A stretch of DNA of 64,000 nucleotides from Chryseobacterium sp. GVT01B (GCF_019970045.1 NZ_JAHXYI010000001.1:62001-126000); one strand, 5' to 3'. Positions 24,712 to 33,731 are shown, counted from the first letter of the stretch. The notes: generated by a model not told the origin, from the letters alone. Numbers and translations: made by a program.

Positions 24712-27700
24712 CATCAATATTGGTTTTATGAGAAACTCTCTGTACTCATTCAAACAATATAACAATATACCGAAAAATACAGCAGATCTTGATCATTTTA
24801 TCCTGGAATTATGGAATGATGAGGTCTTCAGAGAATCTATCTTTTTAGCATCTTATGAGCTGTATAGCGAATGGGCAAGATTATGCCAGGATGATCCGTC
24901 TTTATCTCTGGTAAAGAGAAACAGAATCAACAATTCTATTCTTAAATATTACATCAGAATTACCACCAGATCTACTCCTTTCGGAACTTTTGCTTCCCAT
25001 TCTGCTTTTGAACTCAGCTCAGAAAATAAAAATATTGAAGCAGGAAATATGAACGCTATCCACCGGTATACTACGCTGGATCTTTCTTTCCTGTTTCAGG
25101 TTATAGTATTAATCAACAGAGACTTTCCAGAGGTTCACGAATATGCGCTTAATGACTCAATCTATAAGTTAGGTGATTATTACCGATATATCGAAACCGC
25201 AATACAAAACGAAAAAAGAGTCTATACTTTAAGCTCATTGGAAAAAGATGAACTTCTGGATTTTCTGGTTGAAACGGTGGCTGCCCAATCTTATTCTTTT
25301 GACAATCTGGTGGCTCTGGTTGCAGAAAATGTAGAAGGAGTTTCCGAAGAAGATGCAAAATACTATATTTTCAGCCTGATTGATGCCCAGTTCTTTAAAA
25401 GTAACTTTGATATCTGCCTGAATGAGCACTCTCCTTTGTCTCAGATCATTGAATATTTAAGTTCAAAAAAAGGAATCTATCCTGAACTTGACCGTTATCT
25501 GGAAATCCTGATCAAAATGGAAAACTATATGGAATTGCTGAACTCCGGAGTAGGACAATCTCAGGAATATTACAACGAAATATTTGCACTTGCCAACCAG
25601 TTCTCTATTTTGTATGACAGAAAATATCTCATCAATTCATCCTTAAAAAGGAACCTTGACTTTTCACCTGTTACCAGAGAAGACCTTTCCAAAATCAAAA
25701 AGGGAATCAATACCCTATCATGCTTTTGGGACAAAGGAAGTGAAACAGTGAATGAAAATTTAGAAAAATTCAAGTCTGCCTTCTATGCAAGATATGAAGA
25801 GAGCCTGGTGCCTTTGGTTGAAGTACTGGACAACGAAAGCGGCATTGGATACATCCAGGAACAAAACAGCGAAAACGATTTTTCTTCCCTGTTGGATACG
25901 TTGAGCTGGCCCAATTCCAGTAATGATTCATTTTCTATCACTTACAATAAAAAGATCCATGAATTCTGGAGAAGAATCATCAACAAAGCCAACATCAATG
26001 GAGATACCGCTATAGACCTTAGCCAGCATGACATCAACAGCCTTCAGAATGCAGATGAGGTAAGCCTTGCAAGATCAATGGCTGTCATGATTGAAAAGGT
26101 ATCTGATAAAATAGCCATCTCTTCTGTAGGCGGAACAAGCGGTGCCAACCTTATTGCGAGATTTTCCAATGAAGATGAAGAAATCCTGGCTCCGATGAAC
26201 AGAATCATCAAAGAAGAACAGAATGATAATCACTTTATCTATGCTGAACTGCTTCATTTGCCAGACAACAGAGTAGGAAATATCTTACTGAGACAGGTAA
26301 AAAGAGGAAATCAGCTTTCTTATCTTACCAAGTCTTCAGCTTCGGAAAATACCATTACCCTGACGGATCTTTACATTAAAATGATTGATAAAAGAATCGT
26401 ATTATTCCATAAAGAGCTGAATAAAGAAGTTAAAATTTTCCATTCTACCGCTCATAATTTTGATTATAATTCGCTTCCGGTGTATCAGTTTCTGTGCGAC
26501 CTTCAGCATCAGGATGTTTCTACTGCATTGGTTTTAAATATTGGAGACACCAACTACCTGATGTATGATTATATTCCGCGGATCACGCATGGTGATGATA
26601 TCATCTTCACACCGGCATTATGGAGATTATACCAAAATGAAGTATCTGGAATAAAGACCAAAAACAATACTGAAAGCATTAAAACGGTAAAAGAATACCT
26701 TTCAGATAAAAAAGTAAACCGGTATTTCTTTATTTCCCAGGGAGATAACAAGCTATTGATCGATACGGAAAATGACAACCTTTTATTATTCCTTATTGAT
26801 GAACTGAGATCCAAGGAAACCGTAACCCTTACCGAGTGTCTTTACGATCTTGAGACTGATGAATTCAACAACGAGATTATCATTCCCATGATCAACAGAA
26901 ATTATACAGCATTTAAAACAGAGCTGGACCAGCATCTTTTCAATGTCAATATTTCTGATAATAAATTTATCCCGGGGAACAAATGGTTATACTATAAAAT
27001 CTATTGCGGCAACAAGTTTTCAGACAAAATATTGCAGGATGTATTTCCGGATCTTTTACCTCACCTGAGTGAAGAAGAGCTAATCAAAAAATGGTTCTAC
27101 ATTCGATACAGTGATCCCGACAATCATATCAGACTGAGGTTGGAAATCAATGATAATAAGCTCACTAACACTGCTCAAATCATTACCACTTTCAACGATT
27201 ATTTTGATAAATATATCAGCGAAGGAATCATTAATAAAGTGGAAATGGGAACCTATGACAGAGAATATGAAAGATATGAAGGCGAATTTATTGATACCGC
27301 AGAGCATATCTTCCATTATGACAGTCAATTAACTGTTAATCTGCTTAAAAACATTCCTAATAATGATGACCTCTGGTTATACTCCATCAAAAGTATTGAT
27401 ACCTATTTCGATGTCTTCCAGCTTGATCTGGATAAGCGATATGAGGTGATCAATAAAATCTACAACCAGTTTCAGCGGGAGTTTAATGTAGACAGCAATC
27501 TTAAGAAACAGCTGGATCTGAAATACAGAACGAACCTGAATCTCATCAGCGAGATTGTAGAATCGGATGGCAATCAGTATTTCTCAGAGTTCGTCACTTC
27601 TATGAAAGACAACTGCAAAGAAATAGAAAATCTGAAGACCATTCAAAAAGAAAGACTAGTCAGCAGTTTTATTCACATGCATATCAACAGACTGATCAGA

Positions 27701-27793
27701 TCCAGACACAGAATGCACGAACTGATCATCTATGGCATTGTAGAAAAGTATTATAAAATGAAAATCGGCAAAAGAAAATATCTAGTATCATGA
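24692..27793 (+). CDS. LanB-type lantibiotic dehydratase
   Basis: Protein of 1033 aa, full length for a class I dehydratase. The N-terminal glutamylation domain (about 1-740) has the hallmark TRSTPFGTFASH (about 92-103) and SVGGTSGANLIARFS (about 471-485). The C-terminal SpaB_C elimination domain (about 760-1020) has KWLYYKIYCGNKFSDKIL and WFYIRYSDPDNHIRLRLE. It would use glutamyl-tRNA to dehydrate Ser and Thr of the precursor cores and make them ready for the LanC proteins. It overlaps the monooxygenase (20 bp) and the exporter (4 bp). The single-chain form contrasts with the split LanB of pinensin-type clusters. Confidence 0.92.
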   Translation: MKTQLDNINIGFMRNSLYSFKQYNNIPKNTADLDHFILELWNDEVFRESIFLASYELYSEWARLCQDDPSLSLVKRNRINNSILKYYIRITTRSTPFGTFASHSAFELSSENKNIEAGNMNAIHRYTTLDLSFLFQVIVLINRDFPEVHEYALNDSIYKLGDYYRYIETAIQNEKRVYTLSSLEKDELLDFLVETVAAQSYSFDNLVALVAENVEGVSEEDAKYYIFSLIDAQFFKSNFDICLNEHSPLSQIIEYLSSKKGIYPELDRYLEILIKMENYMELLNSGVGQSQEYYNEIFALANQFSILYDRKYLINSSLKRNLDFSPVTREDLSKIKKGINTLSCFWDKGSETVNENLEKFKSAFYARYEESLVPLVEVLDNESGIGYIQEQNSENDFSSLLDTLSWPNSSNDSFSITYNKKIHEFWRRIINKANINGDTAIDLSQHDINSLQNADEVSLARSMAVMIEKVSDKIAISSVGGTSGANLIARFSNEDEEILAPMNRIIKEEQNDNHFIYAELLHLPDNRVGNILLRQVKRGNQLSYLTKSSASENTITLTDLYIKMIDKRIVLFHKELNKEVKIFHSTAHNFDYNSLPVYQFLCDLQHQDVSTALVLNIGDTNYLMYDYIPRITHGDDIIFTPALWRLYQNEVSGIKTKNNTESIKTVKEYLSDKKVNRYFFISQGDNKLLIDTENDNLLLFLIDELRSKETVTLTECLYDLETDEFNNEIIIPMINRNYTAFKTELDQHLFNVNISDNKFIPGNKWLYYKIYCGNKFSDKILQDVFPDLLPHLSEEELIKKWFYIRYSDPDNHIRLRLEINDNKLTNTAQIITTFNDYFDKYISEGIINKVEMGTYDREYERYEGEFIDTAEHIFHYDSQLTVNLLKNIPNNDDLWLYSIKSIDTYFDVFQLDLDKRYEVINKIYNQFQREFNVDSNLKKQLDLKYRTNLNLISEIVESDGNQYFSEFVTSMKDNCKEIENLKTIQKERLVSSFIHMHINRLIRSRHRMHELIIYGIVEKYYKMKIGKRKYLVS

Positions 27794-29994
27794 AGCTAAA
27801 ATTTATCCCTCAACACGACCAAATGGACTGCGGTCCTGCATGTATCGCAATGGTGGCTTCCTACTTTGGTAAGCAGATTCCGTTACATTTTTTAAAAGAA
27901 AATGCTAATCTATCCAGAGAAGGAGTTAGCTTACTGAGTATCAGTGAACTGTGCGAAGATATCGGATTTGAAACCTATCCTGCGAAACTGACATTGCAGA
28001 CCCTGGATGAAAATGGCAGCCTGCCTTGCATTCTTCACTGGAATAAAAACCATTTCGTAGTGCTTCTTGATGTAAAGAAAAGCCTTATTTCAGGAAAAAA
28101 ACGCTATAAAATTGCCGATCCAAGCCATGGAATGATCTGGCTGAGCGAAAAAGACTTTCTTAAAAGCTGGCTATCAGACGGCGAAACCGGAATTGCTCTT
28201 TTTGTAAGTCCTACCAACAGTTTTTATCAGCAGACTTTCCCGGAAGAAGATAAACTGAGCATTTCTTTTGCTATGAAATATTTCAAAGAGCATAAAAACA
28301 AATTCCTCTTTTTGTCTGGTATGCTTCTTATCGGAAGCTGCCTTAGCCTTGTCTTTCCATTCCTTACACAAACACTTATTGATAAGGGAGTTAACACAAA
28401 AGACATAGACCTTATTACGATCATTCTGATCTCTCAGGTTGTATTATATTTAGGAAGCATTACCATAGAAATTATCAGAAACTGGCTGATGCTTTATATT
28501 GGGACCAGGATTAGCATTTCCATTATTTCAGACTTTCTGAAGAAAATGCTTCTCCTTCCAATGGGCTTTTTTGATACCAAGATGAAGGGAGATTTTACCC
28601 AGAGAATTCAGGATAATGAGAGAATAGAAGATTTTCTTACCTCTCAGAGCCTTATGACCTTCTTCTCTATGGTGACTTTTCTGGTGTTTTTCGGAGTGCT
28701 TTGGTATTATAATGTAACGATTGTACTTATTTACTCATCTCTTACTGCATTATCTCTTGTATGGGCGCAGTATTGGTTAAAGAAAAGAGAAATTCTGGAT
28801 TATTACCGATTCAGAGAAAAAGGACAGAGCCAGGAAAGTGTTTATGAAATCCTGAATGGAGTTTCTGAAATGAAATTAAACCAATTTGAAGACTATAAAA
28901 GACAGGAATGGGAAGGGATTCAGAATAAATTATTCAAAACAACCCTTCGTATTTTAAAAGTAGATCAGTATCAGTTTTCCGGATTTGAATTTCTTAACCA
29001 ATTAAAGAACATTTTCGTTACTTTCTTTGCGGCATTGCAGGTGGTGAAAGGAAATATGACCATTGGTGAATTATTGGCGATATCTTACATCATCGGACAG
29101 CTGAACTCTCCTGTTAACCAAATGATTTCTTTCTTCCGGTCATTACAGGATGCAAAACTGAGTCTTTCAAGACTAAATGAGGTTCAGAATCATGAAGAAG
29201 AGGAAAAAGAAGGCATGAAAGCACTTGAAATCAACAATACATACTCAGAAGAAGAGAGAGGAATTACTTTAAATAATGTTTCTTTCCAGTATGAAGGTCC
29301 AAAATCTCAGTTTGTTTTAAAAGATGTCAATCTGTTTATCCCTGAAGGCAAAGTTACCGCTATTGTTGGTGCCAGCGGAAGCGGAAAGACTACTTTAATG
29401 AAGCTGTTACTGAAATTCTACAATCCTACGCAGGGTACCATTCATTATAACGAAGACGATATCCTCACCTTATCTCCTAAAAGTATACGAGAAAACTATG
29501 GAGTTGTAATGCAGGACGGGTTTATTTTCTCTGACACCATCGAAAGAAACATTGCTACCAGCGAAGTGGAAATCAACACCAGAAAAATGGAAAATGCGGT
29601 AAGAGTTGCCAACATTTCTTCTTTCATTGATAATCTTCCGTTAGGATACAGTACAAAAATAGGAGCTGCCGGCAACGGAATTTCCGGAGGACAAAAGCAA
29701 AGAGTTCTTATTGCAAGAGCAGTCTATAAAAACCCTCATTTTATCATGTTTGACGAAGCAACTTCCGCTCTGGATGCTGAAAATGAGAAGATCATTCATG
29801 ACAACCTTCAGGAATTCTTCAAAGGAAAAACGGTAATTATTGTAGCGCACCGCTTAAGCACCGTAAAAAATGCAGATCAGATTATCGTCCTGAAAAACGG
29901 AGCCGTAGTTGAAAAAGGAAACCACCAGGAGTTGGTCAACAAGAAAGCAGATTACTACAGTCTTGTAAAAAATCAGCTTGAATTAGGCAACTAA
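27790..29994 (+). CDS. Peptidase-containing ABC exporter (C39 bacteriocin type)
   Basis: Protein of 734 aa. The N-terminal C39 peptidase (about 1-130) has catalytic Cys14 (QMDCGPAC), His88 (NKNHFVVLLD) and Asp110 (IADPSHG). A six-helix membrane domain (about 165-450) and an ABC ATPase with Walker A GASGSGKTT (about 527-535), signature SGGQKQR (about 631) and Walker B FIMFDEATSALDAE follow. It would remove the leader after LKGG of the five precursors and export the product across the inner membrane. The start overlaps the LanB stop by 4 bp. No HlyD-type adaptor gene follows, so the path to the outer membrane is open. Confidence 0.94.
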   Translation: MKLKFIPQHDQMDCGPACIAMVASYFGKQIPLHFLKENANLSREGVSLLSISELCEDIGFETYPAKLTLQTLDENGSLPCILHWNKNHFVVLLDVKKSLISGKKRYKIADPSHGMIWLSEKDFLKSWLSDGETGIALFVSPTNSFYQQTFPEEDKLSISFAMKYFKEHKNKFLFLSGMLLIGSCLSLVFPFLTQTLIDKGVNTKDIDLITIILISQVVLYLGSITIEIIRNWLMLYIGTRISISIISDFLKKMLLLPMGFFDTKMKGDFTQRIQDNERIEDFLTSQSLMTFFSMVTFLVFFGVLWYYNVTIVLIYSSLTALSLVWAQYWLKKREILDYYRFREKGQSQESVYEILNGVSEMKLNQFEDYKRQEWEGIQNKLFKTTLRILKVDQYQFSGFEFLNQLKNIFVTFFAALQVVKGNMTIGELLAISYIIGQLNSPVNQMISFFRSLQDAKLSLSRLNEVQNHEEEEKEGMKALEINNTYSEEERGITLNNVSFQYEGPKSQFVLKDVNLFIPEGKVTAIVGASGSGKTTLMKLLLKFYNPTQGTIHYNEDDILTLSPKSIRENYGVVMQDGFIFSDTIERNIATSEVEINTRKMENAVRVANISSFIDNLPLGYSTKIGAAGNGISGGQKQRVLIARAVYKNPHFIMFDEATSALDAENEKIIHDNLQEFFKGKTVIIVAHRLSTVKNADQIIVLKNGAVVEKGNHQELVNKKADYYSLVKNQLELGN

Positions 29995-30016
29995 TCACCT
30001 CTCAATATATTTTTGC

Positions 30017-30045
30017 CCGTTTCACGAATTGTGAAACGGTTTTTA
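30017..30045 (+). terminator. Intrinsic terminator of the lanthipeptide operon
   Basis: CCGTTTCAC (30017-30025) pairs perfectly with GTGAAACGG (30031-30039), followed by a T-run. It is 22 bp after the exporter stop and marks the right end of the island. Confidence 0.88.
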
Positions 30046-30056
30046 TGTTTAAACAA

Positions 30057-30091
30057 AAATCCTCTGCAGCCAGGTTGCAGAGGATTTTATT
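30057..30091 (-). terminator. Terminator of the LolA-like gene
   Basis: ATCCTCTGCA and TGCAGAGGAT form a 10-bp stem around GCCAGGT. On the minus strand it is followed by a T-rich tract. It lies 17 bp beyond the 3' end of the gene at 30108. Confidence 0.75.
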
Positions 30092-30107
30092 TGAGTCGGG
30101 ATAAACT

Positions 30108-30812
30108 TTATTTAAAATCTTTATCCTGAATATCTTTATTGTAATATAAATCAACAAGTTTAGCTTCCTGATTTCCATCTTCAGAAATAAAAGTAGATTT
30201 AGTAGCATACCAAAGATCTCCAAATTTTTTATAATCACTTTGTAAAACCGTAGAGAACGTATTCTTTTCACCATTTTCCACCGTTTCTTCTTTGCTTAGA
30301 AAGAATGACTTTACATTGTAATACAGATAAGTCACCTTTCCTGTTACATAGGTTGCTTTTATTTTATAATAGATCTTATCCGGGTTTTCTTCAATAAGTT
30401 CAATCTTATACAATTTGGGATCTATATAGGCAAGTTCATTTATAATGTACTTTCTGTCCGCTTTATCTTTAAACTCAGCAGGATCAGCCAATTTTCTCTC
30501 TCCGTTGACCAGCTCATAACCCGTTTTGCCATCAAACCATGATTTGTAAACAATTCTTCCCTGATACTCAATTTCAAAACTTCCTTTATTAGGAACCATT
30601 TCTTTGGTAATCCAATTCACATTTCGTCCGTCCATTACTGTTTCAGATTTAGAATACAGTGTTTTTATGCTGCTCAGAAGTTTTTTACCGCCTTCTGCCT
30701 GGATGGCTTTTTCTATAATTTCTTTGGCTTTGCTTTCGCTGGATGTTTGTGAGAACAATTGGTTAGAAGCTGTTATCATACTAACTATTGCAATTGTATT
30801 CAATAATTTCAT
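30108..30812 (-). CDS. Secreted LolA-like/outer-membrane lipoprotein-sorting-like protein
   Basis: Exported protein of 234 aa. A signal peptide at about 1-22 (ending LFSQ) is followed by a helix KAKEIIEKAIQAEGGKKLLSSIKTL that is typical of the N-terminus of LolA-like half-barrels. Alternating beta strands follow (TLYSKSETVMDG, GSFEIEYQGRIVYKSWFDGKTGY, IYYKIKATYVTGKVTYLYYNVKSFFLSKEE). Such proteins bind lipid or lipoprotein in the periplasm. It is a single gene between the peptide island and the tRNAs, and no link to the island is visible. Confidence 0.65.
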   Translation of the reverse strand: MKLLNTIAIVSMITASNQLFSQTSSESKAKEIIEKAIQAEGGKKLLSSIKTLYSKSETVMDGRNVNWITKEMVPNKGSFEIEYQGRIVYKSWFDGKTGYELVNGERKLADPAEFKDKADRKYIINELAYIDPKLYKIELIEENPDKIYYKIKATYVTGKVTYLYYNVKSFFLSKEETVENGEKNTFSTVLQSDYKKFGDLWYATKSTFISEDGNQEAKLVDLYYNKDIQDKDFK

Positions 30813-30952
30813 GGTTATTTATTTTTCTGAAGCAAATGTACCAAAAGACATTTCAAGTCCTTCTTTTTTGAGAGATTATTTTAGAAATATAAATGAGAGA
30901 TTATACTTGCAAAAAGAGAGGCTACATTTCCAGAGCTATTTTAAAACAAAAA

Positions 30953-30979
30953 TCCCTCCGTAATCATATTACAGAGGGA
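30953..30979 (-). terminator. Terminator of the first tRNA unit
   Basis: TCCCTCCGTAAT and ATTACAGAGGGA form an 11-of-12-bp stem with a 3-nt loop. On the minus strand a T-rich tract follows. It is just beyond the 3' end of tRNA-Leu. Confidence 0.75.
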
Positions 30980-30983
30980 CTTG

Positions 30984-31067
30984 TACCCCAGACGGGACTT
31001 GAACCCGTACGTCCTTGCGGACACAGGATTTTAAGTCCTGCGTGTCTACCAGTTCCACCACCAGGGC
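30984..31067 (-). tRNA. tRNA-Leu (anticodon TAA), copy 1
   Basis: On the minus strand it folds as GCCCTGG acceptor, anticodon arm CAGGA-CTTAAAA-TCCTG (TAA), a long class II variable arm, T-arm GGTTCAAGTCC, and discriminator A. The 3' CCA is not encoded. Confidence 0.95.
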
Positions 31068-31141
31068 ATGGTGTGGGCAAAAAAAAAGATCCGAACCAGA
31101 GGTTCCAACCTTCTCAATGATTCTAAAATCTTTTAGAATAG

Positions 31142-31223
31142 TGCGGATGAAGGGACTCGAACCCCCACGCCTCACGGCACCAGATCCTAAGTCTGGCGTG
31201 GCTACCAATTACACCACATCCGC
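31142..31223 (-). tRNA. tRNA-Leu (anticodon TAG), copy 1
   Basis: Acceptor GCGGATG/CATCCGC, anticodon arm CCAGA-CTTAGGA-TCTGG (TAG), class II variable arm, T-loop GGTTCGAGTCC, discriminator A. It lies 74 bp upstream of Leu(TAA) in the transcript. Confidence 0.95.
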
Positions 31224-31313
31224 TGATTTACTGATCTGAATTTACAGATTCAGGCTATATTTCTTACAAATATAAAAATTTTATTTAAAGAACACTCTCT
31301 ATTAAAACAAAAA

Positions 31314-31339
31314 ACCCTCCGTAAGATATTACAGAGGGT
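31314..31339 (-). terminator. Terminator of the second tRNA unit
   Basis: ACCCTCCGTAA and TTACAGAGGGT form a near-perfect stem, followed on the minus strand by a T-rich tract. It is nearly the same as the hairpin at 30953, so the duplication included the terminator. Confidence 0.75.
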
Positions 31340-31343
31340 CTTG

Positions 31344-31427
31344 TACCCCAGACGGGACTTGAACCCGTACGTCCTTGCGGACACAGGATTTTAAGTCCTG
31401 CGTGTCTACCAGTTCCACCACCAGGGC
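31344..31427 (-). tRNA. tRNA-Leu (anticodon TAA), copy 2
   Basis: Identical to copy 1 over its full length, with anticodon loop CTTAAAA. It belongs to the unit Leu(TAG)-Gly(GCC)-Leu(TAA). Confidence 0.95.
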
Positions 31428-31433
31428 ATGGTG

Positions 31434-31509
31434 TGGAGCGAAAAACGGGATTCGAACCCGCGACCCCAACCTTGGCAAGGTTGTGCTCTACCAGCTGAGC
31501 TATTTTCGC
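31434..31509 (-). tRNA. tRNA-Gly (anticodon GCC)
   Basis: Acceptor GCGAAAA/TTTTCGC, D-arm AGCTCAGCTGGTAGAGC, anticodon arm CAACC-TTGCCAA-GGTTG (GCC), T-arm GGTTCGAATCC and discriminator T, with CCA apparently encoded (31434-31436). It is inserted between the two Leu genes of this unit only. Confidence 0.95.
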
Positions 31510-31513
31510 ATAG

Positions 31514-31595
31514 TGCGGATGAAGGGACTCGAACCCCCACGCCTCACGGCACCAGATCCTAAGTCTGGCGTGGCTACCAATTACACCACATCCGC
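31514..31595 (-). tRNA. tRNA-Leu (anticodon TAG), copy 2
   Basis: Identical to copy 1, with anticodon loop CTTAGGA. It is the first gene of the five-tRNA array in the direction of transcription. Confidence 0.95.
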
Positions 31596-31774
31596 TGGTT
31601 TTTTTATATTGTAAGTTTTAAAGAGCTTGCTTCGTTTTTGTGAGTGCAAATATAGGGCAATTTCCTTTACTACCAAACTTTTCAAGAAAAAAAATTAAAA
31701 TTTCTATATTTTTTTTTCACGGCACCTTTTATTACATTTCATTTTCTTACTTTTACATCGTTAATATTTACGAT

Positions 31775-32152
31775 ATGGAATTACAAGGAACGGTAAAGAA
31801 ACTTTTTGATGCTCAAACATTTGCGAGCGGATTTCAAAAAAGAGAAATGGTTATTTTAACTCAAGAACAGTATCCACAGCCGATAAACATAGAATTTTTA
31901 TCTGATAAAATCAGTTTATTAGATAACCTTAAAGAAGGAGAAAACGTAAAAGTAGGAATCAACATCAGAGGTAGAGAATGGGTTTCTCCTCAAGGTGAAA
32001 CTAAATACTTCAACTCTATTACAGGGTGGAGAGTAGAGAAAGTTTCTGAAAATGCTTCAGAACCTACTCAGGCAATGTCTCAGCAATCTGCAACTCCAGT
32101 GTCAAACGAAAATCCGTTTGCCGGAGATGATGATGATGATTTACCTTTTTAA
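31775..32152 (+). CDS. DUF3127 family OB-fold protein with SSB-like acidic tail
   Basis: Protein of 125 aa. The N-terminal domain (about 1-88) begins MELQGTVKKLFDAQTFASGF, the DUF3127 pattern, with beta-strand content of an OB-like fold. A Gln/Ser/Pro-rich linker (about 90-112) leads to the acidic end AGDDDDDLPF. That tail mimics the DDDIPF tip of single-stranded DNA-binding protein, which recruits repair and replication proteins. The frame is open from 31640, but the first 45 residues are low-complexity and the ATG at 31775 matches the family start. The DNA-binding role is inferred. Confidence 0.85.
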   Translation: MELQGTVKKLFDAQTFASGFQKREMVILTQEQYPQPINIEFLSDKISLLDNLKEGENVKVGINIRGREWVSPQGETKYFNSITGWRVEKVSENASEPTQAMSQQSATPVSNENPFAGDDDDDLPF

Positions 32153-32176
32153 TTAAAGAATATAAGATCAAATATA

Positions 32177-32207
32177 AATCCTGCTTTTTGAAGTGGGATT
32201 TTTTTTC
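32177..32207 (+). terminator. Terminator after the DUF3127 gene
   Basis: AATCCTGCTT and GAAGTGGGATT form a stem with two G-T pairs around a T loop, followed by a run of eight T. It lies just before the aat start at 32213. Confidence 0.7.
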
Positions 32208-32212
32208 TAAGC

Positions 32213-32866
32213 ATGGTTCGATTAGACGAAAACGAGATTTCATTTCCTGACCCTGAGCTGTATGATGGTCATGAAGGAGTGGTTGCTTTTGGAGGTGACT
32301 TGTCTGTAGAGCGCATTTGGTTTGCTTATCAACTCGGTATCTTCCCCTGGTACAATCCCGGAGAAGAAATTCTATGGTGGTGTCCTGATCCAAGATTTGT
32401 TCTTCTCCCGGAAGAATTAAAGGTTTCAAAATCAATGAGGAAAATATTAAACAGAAATGTTTTTACTTTTTCAGAGAATAAAAATTTCAGGGAAGTAATC
32501 AGAAACTGTCAAAAGACAAACCGAAAAGGCCAGTCCGGGACGTGGCTTTCTGATGAGCTGATGAATACTTTTATCCAGCTTCATGAATATGGCTTGGCCA
32601 AAAGTATTGAAGTGTGGCAGGATGAAGAGCTTGTGGGTGGTTTTTACGGACTTCAGATTGGAAACGTTTTTTGCGGGGAAAGCATGTTTGCTAAAGTGAG
32701 CAATGCTTCCAAAGCAGGATTTATCCATTTTGTAGAAAGCAATAAAGATACTATTGAATTAATTGACTGTCAATCTCATACGGAGCACCTCGAAAGCCTA
32801 GGTGCTAAAATGATTCCTAAAAAAGAATTTCTAAAAATCTTACACGAAAATAATGAACGCGGATAA
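32213..32866 (+). CDS. aat: Leucyl/phenylalanyl-tRNA--protein transferase
   Basis: Enzyme of 217 aa that adds Leu or Phe to N-terminal Lys or Arg of proteins for degradation by ClpS-ClpAP (N-degron pathway). It shows the family blocks FPDPELYDGHEGVVAFGGDL, IFPWYNPGEEILWWCPDPRF (about 43-62) and the GNAT-like core ELVGGFYGLQIGNVFCGESMF, then HTEHLESLGA. Length is normal. The end overlaps the EamA transporter gene by 14 bp, so the two are coupled. Confidence 0.96.
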   Translation: MVRLDENEISFPDPELYDGHEGVVAFGGDLSVERIWFAYQLGIFPWYNPGEEILWWCPDPRFVLLPEELKVSKSMRKILNRNVFTFSENKNFREVIRNCQKTNRKGQSGTWLSDELMNTFIQLHEYGLAKSIEVWQDEELVGGFYGLQIGNVFCGESMFAKVSNASKAGFIHFVESNKDTIELIDCQSHTEHLESLGAKMIPKKEFLKILHENNERG

Positions 32867-33731
32867 AGAAAAATGGGTTCTTCTGGTTATCCTGAGTATT
32901 ATCTGGGGATCATCCTTTATTTTGATCAAAAAATCTCTGGAGCATTTTAATCCTTTTCAGGTAGGATCTTTACGAGTTCTGATTGCCGGGATTATTTTAC
33001 TTCCGGTTGCGATTTCCAATTATAAACTTTTTCCTAAAAAGCATCTGAAATGGTTAATTCTGGCAGCTTTTACCGGAAATTTTATCCCAATGTTCCTTTT
33101 TCCCATTGCCGAAACCGAAATAAGCAGTAGTATTGCGGGGATCATCAACTCTATGATGCCTATCTTTGTGATTATTGTAGGAGCATTGGTATGGAAGTTT
33201 GAAACAACCAAAAAACAAATTATAGGAACATTCATAAGCTTCACCGGAGTCTGTATTCTTGCATTCGGAGGTGGTGACAGCGGAGAACTGAAAATGATTC
33301 CGATCTTATTGTTATTATTGGCTACCCTATGCTATGCAATGAGTACAACGACCGTAAAATCAAAGCTTATGGAGGTTTCATCTACGATTCTCTCTGCTTT
33401 TGTATTTTCATTTGTCTTATTATTTCCATCCATAATAGCGTTGACAAGTACGGGATTCTTTTCTGAATTTAGCTTTTCCAGGGATACTCTGATGGGACTT
33501 ATGTTTGTGAGCCTTTTATCTGTTTTCGGAACAGGCCTTGCAATGACCATGAATTATCGTTTACTGAAGGTTTCCTCTCCTCTTTTTGCCTCTACAGTTA
33601 CTTTAATAATGCCTATTGTGGCTATTATCTGGGGCATTTTAGATGGTGAAAAACTGACTTATTTACAATTTGTAGGAGCGGGAATTATTATTGGTGGTCT
33701 CATATTTTTAAGAACAAATCCGAAAAAATAA
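32853..33731 (+). CDS. EamA/DMT family transporter
   Basis: Inner-membrane protein of 292 aa with ten predicted helices in two EamA repeats (about 6-138 and 150-288). The first repeat has IIWGSSFILIKKSLEHFNPFQVGSLR and the second VSSPLFASTVTLIMPIVAIIWGILDGE. Substrates of such drug/metabolite transporters vary (amino acids, nucleosides, metabolites). It overlaps aat by 14 bp. Confidence 0.92.
   Translation: MNADKEKWVLLVILSIIWGSSFILIKKSLEHFNPFQVGSLRVLIAGIILLPVAISNYKLFPKKHLKWLILAAFTGNFIPMFLFPIAETEISSSIAGIINSMMPIFVIIVGALVWKFETTKKQIIGTFISFTGVCILAFGGGDSGELKMIPILLLLLATLCYAMSTTTVKSKLMEVSSTILSAFVFSFVLLFPSIIALTSTGFFSEFSFSRDTLMGLMFVSLLSVFGTGLAMTMNYRLLKVSSPLFASTVTLIMPIVAIIWGILDGEKLTYLQFVGAGIIIGGLIFLRTNPKK

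Noticed and set aside
27790..29994. HlyB-type exporter with an inactive C39-like domain
   Set aside because: The catalytic Cys14, His88 and Asp110 are all present, so it should be a processing peptidase.
30969..31614. Several reading frames across the tRNA array, such as those starting at 31015 and 31375
   Set aside because: They are chance frames through repeated tRNA genes and give the same peptide segments twice because the DNA is duplicated.
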